Source of the DNA: Paraburkholderia caribensis
Lineage (GTDB): Bacteria > Pseudomonadota > Gammaproteobacteria > Burkholderiales > Burkholderiaceae
Length of the DNA stretch: 64,000 bases
Assembly (NCBI RefSeq): GCF_002902945.1
Contig: NZ_CP026102.1
Span: forward strand, 2,170,001-2,234,000
Direction of reading: 5' to 3'
Shown here: positions 25,179-34,151 of the stretch, piece after piece
How positions within the stretch are numbered: the stretch's first letter is position 1
How the letters are laid out: the number at the start of each line of letters is the position of its first letter
Notes under the pieces: generated by a model
The model's input: the letters and a program-made list of their open reading frames with translations, nothing else
The model's database searches: none
What the model was told of the DNA's origin: nothing
Position numbers and translations under genes: made by a program

Positions 25179-26147
25179 ATGAAATTTCTGCGCTCACTGC
25201 TCGCCGGCGTTGCCGCTGTGTCGGCATTCGCGAGCTTCGCCGCCCACGCTGAAGACCTGAATCTCGGCATCATCTCGACCGATTCGTCGGCGGTGCTCAA
25301 GCAGCGCTGGCAGCCGCTCATCGACGACATGAACAAGCAGACGGGTCTGAACATCAAGGCGTTCTTCGCGACCGACTACGCGGGCATCATCGAAGGCATG
25401 CGCTTCAACAAGGTGCAGGTTGCGTATCTCGGCAATGCGTCGGCGATCGAAGCCGTCGATCGTTCGAATGGCGAAGTATTCGGCAAGACGACCTACGCGA
25501 ACGGCGATGCCGGTTACTACTCGGTGCTGATCACGAATGTGAACAGCCGCTTCAAGACGCTCGACGACGTGTTCAAGAACACGAAGGACGTGACGCTGGG
25601 CTTCGGCGACCCGAACTCGACGTCGGGCACGCTGGTTCCCGGCTACTACCTGTTTGCGCAGCGCAACGCGCCCGTGCGCACGTCGTTCAAGACGGTGCTG
25701 CCGTCGAGCCACGAAGCGAACCTGCTCGCGGTCGTGAACAACAAGATCGACATCGCGACGAACAACACCGAGATGCTCGATACGCTGAAGAAGCAGCACC
25801 CCGACCGCTTCGCGCAGGTGCGGGTGCTGTGGCAATCGCCGCTGATTCCATCGGACCCGCTCGTGTGGCGCAAGGATCTGCCCGACGCGACGAAGGAGAA
25901 GCTTCGCCAGTTCTTTTATAGCTATGCCAAGACCGACCCGCGTGAAAAGGCCGTGATGGCGAACATCTTCAGCTACGGCGGGTTTGCGCCGTCGACGGAT
26001 GCGCAGTTGCAGCCGATTCGCCAGATCAAGCTGTTCGAGCAGAAGCAGAAGATCGAAGCGGATGCGTCGCTGTCGGATGCGGATCGCAAGACGCAGATGG
26101 CCGCCATCGACGCGAAGCTGTCCGCATTGAACGCGCAAAAGCAATGA
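25179..26147 (+). CDS. phnD: Phosphonate ABC transporter, periplasmic binding protein
   Basis: 322 residues with a signal peptide cleaved near AHA-EDL (residue 24). The body shows PhnD-type features: LNLGIISTDSSAVLKQRWQP at the mature N-terminus, YLGNASAIEA, a GFGDPNSTSGTLVPGYYL ligand loop, and DIATNNTEML. It captures phosphonates in the periplasm and delivers them to PhnE-PhnC. It lies 54 bp after phnC and overlaps phnE by 4 bp, forming one operon. Confidence 0.94.
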   Translation: MKFLRSLLAGVAAVSAFASFAAHAEDLNLGIISTDSSAVLKQRWQPLIDDMNKQTGLNIKAFFATDYAGIIEGMRFNKVQVAYLGNASAIEAVDRSNGEVFGKTTYANGDAGYYSVLITNVNSRFKTLDDVFKNTKDVTLGFGDPNSTSGTLVPGYYLFAQRNAPVRTSFKTVLPSSHEANLLAVVNNKIDIATNNTEMLDTLKKQHPDRFAQVRVLWQSPLIPSDPLVWRKDLPDATKEKLRQFFYSYAKTDPREKAVMANIFSYGGFAPSTDAQLQPIRQIKLFEQKQKIEADASLSDADRKTQMAAIDAKLSALNAQKQ

Positions 26148-26977
26148 ACGCAGCCGACCTGAGCGCCGGGCGCTCGAGCGTGCCGCCGCAGCCTTCTCGC
26201 GAGACGATGGCCGCGGCGGCGGGCAAGCGCAGCTGGATTTCGTTGCTTGGCTGGATCGTTGTGATCGGCGTGCTTGGCTTGTCCTGGCATGCCGCCGACA
26301 TGCGGCCGCTCGATCTGCTGACTGACTCGGGCAACATGGGGCAGTTTGCGAAGGACTTCTTCCCGCCAGACTTCACGGAATGGCGCACCTATTTGCACGA
26401 AATGGGCGCGACGCTCGCGGTTGCGGTGTGGGGTACGGCGCTGTCGATCGTGTGTGCGATTCCGTTTGGGCTGATGTCGGCGCACAACATGGCGCCGGCG
26501 TGGGTTGTGCAGCCGGTTCGGCGGTTGATGGATGCGTGCCGCGCGATCAACGAGATGGTGTTTGCGATGCTGTTCATCGTCGCGGTTGGGCTGGGGCCGT
26601 TTGCTGGCGTGCTTGCTTTGTGGGTGCATACCACGGGCGTGCTGGCGAAGCTGTTCGCCGAAGCCGTCGAGGCTATCGATCCGCGTCCCGCTGAAGGTGT
26701 GCGCGCTACGGGGGCTACCAGTCTCGATGAGATCGTGTATGGGGTGCTGCCGCAGGTTTTGCCGTTGTGGATTTCTTATGCGTTGTATCGGTTTGAATCG
26801 AATGTGCGGTCGGCGATGGTTGTTGGGATGGTTGGGGCGGGAGGTATCGGTGTCGTGCTTTATGAGTCGATTCGGTCGTTTAATTATTCGCAGACTGCGG
26901 CTGTTATGTTGATGGTCGTTGTGGTTGTTACTGTTATTGATGTGGGGTCGGCGTGGATGCGGGAGCGGGTGATCTAG
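26144..26977 (+). CDS. phnE: Phosphonate ABC transporter, permease
   Basis: 277 residues with about six membrane segments. It contains the ABC-permease loop EAVEAIDPRPAEGVRATGATS (split by a helix) with the conserved EAA-Gly arrangement, and ends VVVVTVIDVGSAWMRERVI. It starts inside phnD (ATGA overlap). From about 26700 onward the codons become T/G-rich (GTT, TTG, GTG, TTT), unlike phnC and phnD. This change continues into the G+T-rich repeat flank after the stop codon and is described as a finding. Confidence 0.93.
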   Translation: MNAADLSAGRSSVPPQPSRETMAAAAGKRSWISLLGWIVVIGVLGLSWHAADMRPLDLLTDSGNMGQFAKDFFPPDFTEWRTYLHEMGATLAVAVWGTALSIVCAIPFGLMSAHNMAPAWVVQPVRRLMDACRAINEMVFAMLFIVAVGLGPFAGVLALWVHTTGVLAKLFAEAVEAIDPRPAEGVRATGATSLDEIVYGVLPQVLPLWISYALYRFESNVRSAMVVGMVGAGGIGVVLYESIRSFNYSQTAAVMLMVVVVVTVIDVGSAWMRERVI

Positions 26978-27060
26978 TTTTTTTTGCCTCCGGCGGTTTG
27001 GGCTTTTTTTGCCTTGGCACTGGCGTTCGAGTTTATGTCTTCGCGGCGCGGGTGGTTTGG

Positions 27061-27118
27061 TTTGCTTGTGGTTTGGTTTGCTTGTGGTTTGGTTTGCTTG
27101 TGGTTTGGTTTGCTTGTG
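27061..27118 (+). repeat. 16-bp G/T tandem repeat
   Basis: Three and a half exact copies of TTTGCTTGTGGTTTGG lie just left of palindromic element A. On the plus strand the tract is almost purely G and T with one C per unit. Confidence 0.9.
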
Positions 27119-27233
27119 TTTTCGCTGGCATCCGCGTTTTGTTAGCGTACTTCACACGTCGCCCCTGTGCGGGGCGGCACCTACTTTTCTTTGCCGCCGC
27201 AAAGAAAAGTAGGCAAAAGAAAGCGGCTCACAC

Positions 27234-28604
27234 GGACCTATCCGTCATTTTGTGGGCGAGGCATATCATGAGAGGTAAAAGTCATGGATATGCCAATGAA
27301 GAAGAAACGCACGGTGGCGTCTCAGGCAGCGGCCCGAGGGCCGCTGCCTGAACTGCCCAAAGCGCTGCTGGACGAGCTGGTCAAGGGGCCGATGACGCCG
27401 ACCGAGGTGCAGGATCTGATGCTGGCGTTTAACAAGGCGATTATCGAACGCGCGATGGGTGCGGAGATGAATCTGCATCTGGGGTATCCACCGGGCGAAT
27501 CCAAACCCGCTGGCCAGGCCAACGAGCGCAACGGCGCCAGCCGCAAGACGGTCATCACCGATCGTGGCGTCGTCCGGGTCGAGTTGCCGCGCGACCGCGA
27601 CGGCAGCTTCGAGCCGATCCTGATCCCCAAACACGAGCGCCGCTTCACCGGCTTTGACGAGCGCATCATCGCGATGTACGCGCGTGGCATGAGCGTGCGC
27701 GAGATCCAGGCCTTTCTGGCCGAGAGCTACGGCACCGAGGTGTCGCCCGATTTCATCAGTTCGGTCACCGACGAGGTGATGGCCGAAACGCTGGCCTGGC
27801 AGAACCGTCCGCTCGAGACGATGTATCCGGTGGTCTTCTTCGACGCGTTGCGGGTCAAGATCCGCGATGACGGTGTGGTCAGCAACAAGGCGGTGTATCT
27901 GGCTCTGGGCATTCAGGCGGACGGCCAGCGCGATGTGCTGGGCCTGTGGATTGAGCAGACCGAGGGCGCGAAGTTCTGGCTCAAGGTGTTCAACGAACTC
28001 AAGAACCGCGGCTGCCAGGACATCCTGATTGCGGTCGTTGACGGCCTGAAGGGGCTGACCGACGCGATCGGCGCAGCTTACCCGAAGACGGCGGTGCAGA
28101 CCTGCATCGTGCATCTGATCCGCAACAGCCTGGAATACGCTGGCTGGAAGGACCGCAAGGCTGTCGCCCAGGCGCTGCGTCCGATCTACGCAGCTGCCAG
28201 CGAAGAGGCAGCGAAGCAGGCTCTGCAGGCCTTTGCTGATGGGCCATGGGGCGCGAAATACCCGACTATCGTGCAGTCCTGGCAGCGCGCCTGGGAGCAC
28301 GTCACGCCGTTCTTCGTGTTTCCACCCGAGATCCGGCGGGTCGTGTACACCACGAACGCCATTGAGAGTCTGAACATGCAGTTGCGCAAGATCATCAAGA
28401 CCCGCGGTCACTTCCCCAATGACGAGGCTGCAATCAAGCTACTCTGGCTGGCATTGCGCAACGTCCTGGCCAAAAACGTGCGCTCAGCCTTCGACTGGAA
28501 GTCAGCCATGAACCAGTTTGCTATTCTGTTTGGCGATCGATTTACGCAGGCGCGCGGCTAACGATTCCTTTAACCGCCTCGCCCACAAAAATGCGGACAG
28601 GCTC
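27234..28604 (+). mobile_element. IS256-family insertion sequence, intact
   Basis: 1,371 bp. The left end (27234-27262, GGACCTATCCGTCATTTTGT...) and the right end read inward (28604 back to 28576, GAGCCTGTCCGCATTTTTGT...) form an imperfect 29-bp terminal inverted repeat sharing TTTTGTGGGCGAGGC. The 8-bp target GCTCACAC is duplicated at 27226-27233 and 28605-28612, and the repeat element reads through exactly when one copy is removed. The single transposase frame is complete. Family, end structure and duplication size agree with IS256. Confidence 0.95.
27284..28561 (+). CDS. IS256-family transposase (mutator-type)
   Basis: 425 residues from ATG 27284, with GAGAGG upstream. The DDE catalytic set is visible as Asp187 (VVFFDALRVKIRD), Asp253 (IAVVDGLKG) and Glu361 (TTNAIESLN). 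The CIVHLIRNS helix that marks the IS256/MULE group lies between the second Asp and the Glu. The frame fills most of the element and is uninterrupted, so the enzyme is probably functional. It would cut and join the 29-bp ends. Replicative copy-out through a circle is known for the family. Confidence 0.96.
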   Translation: MDMPMKKKRTVASQAAARGPLPELPKALLDELVKGPMTPTEVQDLMLAFNKAIIERAMGAEMNLHLGYPPGESKPAGQANERNGASRKTVITDRGVVRVELPRDRDGSFEPILIPKHERRFTGFDERIIAMYARGMSVREIQAFLAESYGTEVSPDFISSVTDEVMAETLAWQNRPLETMYPVVFFDALRVKIRDDGVVSNKAVYLALGIQADGQRDVLGLWIEQTEGAKFWLKVFNELKNRGCQDILIAVVDGLKGLTDAIGAAYPKTAVQTCIVHLIRNSLEYAGWKDRKAVAQALRPIYAAASEEAAKQALQAFADGPWGAKYPTIVQSWQRAWEHVTPFFVFPPEIRRVVYTTNAIESLNMQLRKIIKTRGHFPNDEAAIKLLWLALRNVLAKNVRSAFDWKSAMNQFAILFGDRFTQARG

Positions 28605-29298
28605 GCTCACACCGCCAGCCCGTGTTCTTGTCCAGGGGCCCCCAACGTCCCCACGCTTCACACGGCATCGCACTTGTTCACCTGCGTTGCCAACGCCCTC
28701 TCCGTACGCCTCACCCGCTTCATATGCCCGCGTCACAGCACGCCATGCCAGACAGTCCGCCGCCGCCCTGGTGGCAAACTGTGTGTCGGCTTTCGCGCCG
28801 TACGCGCACCACTCCGGACTGGGTAGCACGGTTGGTGTTTCTGGTAAGAGCGCTAACCTGTGCGGTGCGACAACCTACACACAGTTTGCCACCTGGGCGG
28901 CATGTACCATTCGCTGCCGCTTGCCCGGGTACGGGTGCCTGAAGCGGGTGAGGCATCTGTTCGAAGCGTTGGCAACGGGCATCAATAAGTGCTTGCCGTT
29001 TGAAGCGTGGGGACGTTGGGGGCCCCTGGATGAAAACAAGAGCTGGCGGTGTGAGCCGCTTTCTTTTGCCTACTTTTCTTTGCGGCGGCAAAGAAAAGTA
29101 GGTGCCGCCCCGCACAGGGGCGACGCCTGAAGCACGCTAACGAATCGCGGATGCCGGCGCAAAGGCCAGAACAAGCAACCTGCGGATGCCAGCGAAAGCA
29201 AAAGCAAAAGCACACCGCGGATGCCAGCGCAAAGACCGAAAACACCAAACCAGCAACGCCCGCACCGAAACATCTCGACCCGGCTGCCCCGCGCAAGG

Positions 29299-29400
29299 CC
29301 CCAAAAATCCAAAAACCCAAAAACCCAAAAACCCAAAACCCAAAACCCAAAACCCAAAAACCACACCAACAATATCCCCACAACAACACAAAAAACCACA
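29299..29400. repeat. A/C-only repeat tract (CCCAAAA units)
   Basis: The plus strand from 29299 to 29361 is a run of CCCAAAAA and CCCAAAA units. A and C remain almost exclusive to 29400, just before the EamA gene. It mirrors, in complementary composition, the G/T tract left of element A. Confidence 0.9.
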
Positions 29401-29434
29401 TCTACGGAATAATGTCGGCTTTAGCCCGACACCC

Positions 29435-30271
29435 ATGGAAACCCTCATCGTCCTGCTCGTCCTGCTTTCCGCCATGCTCCATGCGAGCTGGAACGCTTTC
29501 CTGCGCCTGGCCGAAGATCGCATCTGGCTGCTCGGCATGATGTCGATCCCCTACCTCGCCGTGAGCGCGATCGGCGTGATCGTCCTGCCCCTTCCCGCGC
29601 CCGCCGCATGGCCCTACATAGCCGCATCGGTCGTGCTGGAATTCGGCTATTGCCTCGCGCTCGTGCGCGCTTACCGCAGCGGCGACTTCGGACAGATCTA
29701 TCCGATCGCGCGCGGACTCTCGCCCTTGCTGGTGTTCGCCGGTGCCCTCGTGTTCGTGCACGAAACCTTGAAGCCGCTCGCGGCAACAGGCGTCGCGCTG
29801 GTGTCGATCGGTATCGTGTCGCTCGCGTTTCGCCGCGACATGCGCTTCTCCGGCGAAAGCGTGCCCTACGCTCTGCTCACGGGTCTTTTCATCTCGGCAT
29901 ACTCCGTCGTCGACGGAATCGGCGCGCGCGTCGCGGGTAACGGACTCAGCTACATCATGTGGGTCTATCTGCTGTGGAACGTGCCGCAGTTTCTGCTCGT
30001 GTGGCACTGGCGCGGCGGCGCAAAAGGACTCTTCACGTCGCGTGAAACGATGATGAAAGGCATGCTGTCAGGCGTGATCGCACTGGTCGCGTATTGCCTC
30101 ATCATCGAGGCGTATCGCTATCTGCCCATCGCCATGGTCTCCGCGCTGCGCGAACTCAGCTCGATTTTCGCGGTGCTGATCGGCTTCTCGTTCATGCACG
30201 AAAAACTGACCGCGCGCCGCGTGTTCGCCTGCACGCTCGTCACGCTCGGCGCAGTGCTGATTCGCCTCTAA
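29435..30271 (+). CDS. EamA-family drug/metabolite transporter
   Basis: 278 residues from ATG 29435 (METLIVLLVLLSAMLHASWN). A frame open from 29186 reads through low-complexity repeat sequence and is not used. Ten membrane segments fit two EamA repeats, with the AMLHASWNAFLRLA start and a final RELSSIFAVLIGFSFMHEKL helix typical of the family. It probably exports or imports a small metabolite; substrate unknown. It is convergent with the GabR-like regulator gene, 12 bp away. No clear ribosome-binding site is seen in the A/C-rich leader. Confidence 0.87.
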   Translation: METLIVLLVLLSAMLHASWNAFLRLAEDRIWLLGMMSIPYLAVSAIGVIVLPLPAPAAWPYIAASVVLEFGYCLALVRAYRSGDFGQIYPIARGLSPLLVFAGALVFVHETLKPLAATGVALVSIGIVSLAFRRDMRFSGESVPYALLTGLFISAYSVVDGIGARVAGNGLSYIMWVYLLWNVPQFLLVWHWRGGAKGLFTSRETMMKGMLSGVIALVAYCLIIEAYRYLPIAMVSALRELSSIFAVLIGFSFMHEKLTARRVFACTLVTLGAVLIRL

Positions 30272-30283
30272 CGCGCACGCGGC

Positions 30284-31840
30284 TCACGCGAAAAGCGGCA
30301 ACGTCGCGTCGATCGCATCCGCGAGCGTGTCGAATGCGGGAGCGATCTCCTCGTCGGGCACGCACGCATAGCCGATCAGCAACCCCGACTGCGCCCGCGA
30401 CGGTTGCGCGTAATACCCGGACAACGCACGCACGACAATATTGCGCTCGAGCGCAGCCGCCGCCACTGCGCGGTCATCCGTGCCTTCGGGCAGTTGCATC
30501 ACGAGATGCAGCCCCGCGTCGCCGCCGACAGCCGGCAATGCATCGCCATAACGCCGCGCCGCGGCATCAAGCAGGGTCGAGCGGCGCTGCCCGTAAAGCG
30601 TGCGCATCTTGCGGATGTGCGACGTGAAATGCCCCTCGGCGATGAACTCCGCGAGCATCGCCTGCTGCAGTAACTGCCCTTCGCGATACAGCTCGGCACT
30701 CGCCGTCGCGAAGCTCTCCGCCAGCGCCTCGGGCACCACGAGATAGCCGATCCGCAGTCCCGGGAACAGCGTCTTGCCGAAGCTGCCTACGTAAATCACC
30801 TGCCCCGCCGTATCGAGCCCTTGCAGCGAAGCAAGCGGCCGGCTCCCGTAGCGGTACTCGCTGTCGTAGTCGTCCTCGATGATCCAGCACTGGTTCTGCC
30901 GCGCGTATTCGAGCAGCATGCGGCGGCGCGCGAGGCTCATCACCATGCCGAGCGGGTACTGGTGCGACGGCGTCACGAGGATCAGCTTCGGCGGATGCGC
31001 GAGATCGTCGGGCGACGGATTGATGCCTTCGTCGTCGATGGAAATCGGGCGCGACTTGAGGCCCGAAACGTGCATGACGCTGCGCACGCCCCAATAACAT
31101 GGGTCTTCCGTCCAGATAACGTCGCCGGGATCGGACAGCAGACGCACGGCGAGATCGACGGATTGGTGAATGCCCGTCGTGATGATGATCTGCTCGGGCG
31201 TGCACCGTACCGAGCGCGACGTGCGCAGATAGTCCGCCAGCGCGTGGCGCAGCAAGGACAGGCCGCCGCCGGGCGCGTAGGTCAGCAGATCGGGCCGCAG
31301 ACGCCGCCAGTACTTGTTGTGCAAGCGGCTCCAGACACGCGCCGGAAAGCGCGTGACATCGGGCACGCCCGGCATGAACGCGCCCCATTGCCGCTTCGAC
31401 ACGCCCGCGCCGGCGATCAGCCGCGAACCGCGCTGCGACAACGCGCGTGCGGCAGGCTGTTGCGCGTGCAGCGGCGACTTCGAATGTGTCGGCGGCAACG
31501 CCTGCTGCAACTGCTGCACGGGCGCGGAAACAGGCGCAGTCTGTCCATCTGTCGAGCCGACGATTTCATCCGGCGACGTATCGGCGACGAATGTGCCGCG
31601 CCCCGTCGCCGACGTGACATAGCCCTCCAGCGCAAGCTGCTCGTAGACCTGCGTGACGGTATTGCGCGCGATGCCCAGTTCGTTGGCCAGCAGCCGCGAC
31701 GACGGCACCTTGCTGCCGGCGGGCAGTTCGCGCGTCAGAATGGCCTGTTGCAGCAGCCGATGCAGCTGCCGGTAGATCGGCAGACCGTTGCCGCGGTCCA
31801 AGCGCTGGGCCAACCAGTCGGACAAAACACTCGCGCGCAT
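30284..31840 (-). CDS. gabR: MocR/GabR-type transcriptional regulator
   Basis: 518 residues. The N-terminal GntR winged helix (about 15-90, PAGSKVPSSRLLANELGIAR) and a linker are followed by a class-I aminotransferase-like domain (about 160-515). That domain carries a PLP-lysine segment GSFGKTLFPGLRIGYL and the aspartate segment IIEDDYDSEYRYG. Such proteins sense PLP with an amino compound. It is divergent from gabT, and GabR of Bacillus controls gabTD in the same arrangement, so control of GABA (or a related amino acid) catabolism is inferred. A different MocR subgroup such as PdxR is possible. Confidence 0.8.
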   Translation of the reverse strand: MRASVLSDWLAQRLDRGNGLPIYRQLHRLLQQAILTRELPAGSKVPSSRLLANELGIARNTVTQVYEQLALEGYVTSATGRGTFVADTSPDEIVGSTDGQTAPVSAPVQQLQQALPPTHSKSPLHAQQPAARALSQRGSRLIAGAGVSKRQWGAFMPGVPDVTRFPARVWSRLHNKYWRRLRPDLLTYAPGGGLSLLRHALADYLRTSRSVRCTPEQIIITTGIHQSVDLAVRLLSDPGDVIWTEDPCYWGVRSVMHVSGLKSRPISIDDEGINPSPDDLAHPPKLILVTPSHQYPLGMVMSLARRRMLLEYARQNQCWIIEDDYDSEYRYGSRPLASLQGLDTAGQVIYVGSFGKTLFPGLRIGYLVVPEALAESFATASAELYREGQLLQQAMLAEFIAEGHFTSHIRKMRTLYGQRRSTLLDAAARRYGDALPAVGGDAGLHLVMQLPEGTDDRAVAAAALERNIVVRALSGYYAQPSRAQSGLLIGYACVPDEEIAPAFDTLADAIDATLPLFA

Positions 31841-31867
31841 GAATTGGCTCCTTATTTTTTACCGAAA

Positions 31868-31888
31868 TGGCTCTGAAATTTAGAGCCA
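31868..31888. promoter_or_regulatory. Candidate GabR operator in the gabR-gabT gap
   Basis: TGGCTCT (31868-31874) and AGAGCCA (31882-31888) form a perfect 7-bp inverted repeat around GAAATTT, in the A+T-rich gap between divergent gabR and gabT. Its position suits an operator for the MocR-type protein. Confidence 0.55.
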
Positions 31889-31959
31889 AATCTGATTATA
31901 GTCGCTGCATGTGCCGCGTGAACGCGAGCGCCCGAACGAACCCCAAACAGGAGATCTCC

Positions 31960-33243
31960 GTGAAGAATGCTGAACTGAAGAGCCGCAAGGACGCCGCGAC
32001 CCCGCGCGGCGTGGGCGTGATGTGTGATTTCTACGCCGCGCGCGCTGAGAATGCGGAGCTGTGGGACGTCGAGGGCCGCCGCTACATCGATTTCGCGGCG
32101 GGCATCGCGGTGTGCAACACGGGCCACCGTCATCCGAAGATCGTCGAGGCTGTGCGCGCGCAACTGGACAACTTCACGCACACGGCTTATCAGATCGTGC
32201 CGTACGCGTCGTATGTCGAGCTGGCCGAGAAGATCAACCAGCGCGCGCCGGGCGACTATCCGAAGAAGACGGCATTCTTCACGACGGGCGCCGAGGCTGT
32301 CGAAAACGCGATCAAGATCGCGCGCGCCGCGACGGGCCGTCCGGGCGTGATCGCGTTCACGGGCGGCTTTCATGGCCGCACGATGATGGGCATGGCGCTG
32401 ACGGGCAAGGTTGCGCCGTACAAGCTGAACTTCGGCCCGTTCCCGGCCGACGTCTTCCACGCGCCGTTCCCGAATCCGCTGCACGGCGTGACGACGGCGG
32501 ACTCGTTGAAGGCGATCGAATTCCTCTTCAAGGCCGACATCGATCCGAAGCGCGTCGCGGCGATCATTTTCGAGCCGGTGCAAGGCGAAGGCGGTTTCTA
32601 TCCGGCGCCTGCCGAGTTCGTGCGCGCGCTGCGCAAGCTGTGCAACGAGCACGGCATTCTGCTGATCGCCGATGAAGTGCAAACGGGGTTTGCGCGCACG
32701 GGCAAGCTGTTTGCGATGCATCACTACGACGTCGTGCCTGATCTGATGACGATGGCAAAGAGCCTGGCGGGTGGCATGCCGCTGTCGGGTGTGGTCGGTC
32801 GTGCGGACGTGATGGATGCTGCTGCGCCCGGCGGGTTGGGCGGCACGTATGCCGGCAATCCGTTGGCGGTGGCTTCGGCGCTTGCCGTGCTCGATATCAT
32901 CGATGAAGAGAAGCTCTGCGAGCGGGCTGTTTTGCTTGGTGACCGGTTGAAGGCACGGTTGACCGCGTTGCAGGCGGAAGTGCCGCAAATTGCCGATGTG
33001 CGCGGGCCGGGCGGGATGGTGGCGGTTGAGTTCTGCAAGCCTGGCAGTTCCGATGCGGATGCTGATTTCACCAAGCGGGTGCAGGCGCGGGCGCTCGAGC
33101 GTGGGTTGTTGCTGCTCGTTTGTGGTGTCTATTCGAATGTTGTTCGGTTCTTGTTCCCGCTGACTATTCAGGATTCTGTCTTCGATGAGGCGGTTTCGAT
33201 TCTCGAAGAAGTGTTGAAGGAGACTGTCGGCGTTACGGTCTGA
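31960..33243 (+). CDS. gabT: 4-aminobutyrate-2-oxoglutarate aminotransferase
   Basis: 427 residues from GTG 31960, chosen for the CAGGAG site 6 nt upstream and the family length (E. coli GabT 426). A frame open from 31867 would cover the operator. Class-III aminotransferase features are all present: TTGAEAVENAIKIARAATGR, FHGRT, Asp238 in LIADEVQTGFARTG, and the PLP Lys267 in TMAKSLAGGMP. It transfers the amino group of GABA to 2-oxoglutarate, giving succinate semialdehyde for GabD. From about 32880 codons become T/G-rich, running into the flank of palindromic element B that separates it from gabD. Confidence 0.94.
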   Translation: MKNAELKSRKDAATPRGVGVMCDFYAARAENAELWDVEGRRYIDFAAGIAVCNTGHRHPKIVEAVRAQLDNFTHTAYQIVPYASYVELAEKINQRAPGDYPKKTAFFTTGAEAVENAIKIARAATGRPGVIAFTGGFHGRTMMGMALTGKVAPYKLNFGPFPADVFHAPFPNPLHGVTTADSLKAIEFLFKADIDPKRVAAIIFEPVQGEGGFYPAPAEFVRALRKLCNEHGILLIADEVQTGFARTGKLFAMHHYDVVPDLMTMAKSLAGGMPLSGVVGRADVMDAAAPGGLGGTYAGNPLAVASALAVLDIIDEEKLCERAVLLGDRLKARLTALQAEVPQIADVRGPGGMVAVEFCKPGSSDADADFTKRVQARALERGLLLLVCGVYSNVVRFLFPLTIQDSVFDEAVSILEEVLKETVGVTV

Positions 33244-33414
33244 TTTTTTTGCCTGCGGCGGCTTTTTTTGGTCGCCGTTTTTGTTTTTGTGGTTGGTCGG
33301 GGATGCTGGGTGGTTTTGGTTTTTTTGCTGGTGTCCGCGATTTGCTTTTGCTTTTGCTGGTTTCCGCGATTTGTCTTTGCGCTGGCATCCGCGATTTGCT
33401 TTCGTGCTTCAAGC

Positions 33415-34003
33415 GTCGCCCCTGTGCGGGGCGGCACCTACTTTTCTTTGCCGCCGCAAAGAAAAGTAGGCAAAAGAAAGCGGCTCACACCGCCAGCTCT
33501 TGTTTTCATCCTGGGGCCCCCAACGGCCCCACCCTTCACACGGCAGTGCCCCGATTGGCGCCAGTTGCCAACGCTTCGAATCAACGCCTCACCCGCTTCA
33601 CGCACCCGTACAAGGGCCGGCGGCGGCGAATGGTATATGCCGCCCAGGTGGCAAACTGTGTGCAGGTTGTCGCGTCGTACAGGGTAGCGCTCTTACAGGG
33701 TGGGAGGCGTGCGATATCGGTCCGGAGTGAAGCGTGCGAAGCACTACGGCCTACACACAGTTTGCCACCTGGGCGGCGGCGGACTGTCTGGCGCGGTGGG
33801 CTGTGACGTGGGGGCTTGAAGTGGGTGAGGCGTACAGAAAGGGCGTTGGCAACGCAGGTGAACAGGTGCGCTGCCGTGTGAAGGGTGGGGACGTTGGGGG
33901 CCCGTGGGCAAACGTCAAGAATTGGCGGTGTGAGCCGCTTTCTTTTGCCTACTTTTCTTTGCGGCGGCAAAGAAAAGTAGGTGCCGCCCCGCACAGGGGC
34001 GAC
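33415..34003. repeat. Palindromic repeat element, copy B
   Basis: 589 bp, complete, between gabT and gabD. Terminal hairpins lie at 33437-33470 and 33948-33981. GTGGCAAACTGTGTG at 33648-33662 and its complement at 33754-33768 enclose a 91-bp core in the same orientation as copy C. Outside it, degenerate copies of GCTGGCATCCGCGATT point inward on both sides (33330-33414 and 34004-34100). Confidence 0.9.
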
Positions 34004-34151
34004 GCGTGAAGCACGAAAGCAAATCGCGGATGCCAGCGCAAAGACAAATCGCGGAAACCAGCAAAAGCAAAAGCAAATCGCGGACACCAGCAAAAAAACC
34101 AAAACCACCCAGCGTCGCAGACATCAAAAAAACCCCAAAGGACGAATCCAA

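Larger units (their letters stand above)
27158..29124. repeat. Palindromic repeat element, copy A (interrupted by an IS256-family insertion)
   Basis: An imperfect inverted repeat of 588 bp once the 1,371-bp insertion and one 8-bp duplication are removed. It starts GTCGCCCCTGTGCGGGG and ends with its complement. Hairpins with 14-bp perfect stems (CCTACTTTTCTTTG / CAAAGAAAAGTAGG) lie at 27180-27213 and 29069-29102. GTGGCAAACTGTGTG (28771-28785) and its complement (28878-28892) bracket a 92-bp core, which is in the opposite orientation to copies B and C. Short frames reading through the hairpins are not genes. It lies between phnE and the EamA transporter gene. Confidence 0.9.

Noticed and set aside
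28591..29130. Frames reading through the palindromic elements (products with YFSLPPQRKVGKRKR-like segments)
   Set aside because: They arise from the repeated hairpin sequence in every copy and both orientations, so they are repeat artefacts and not genes.
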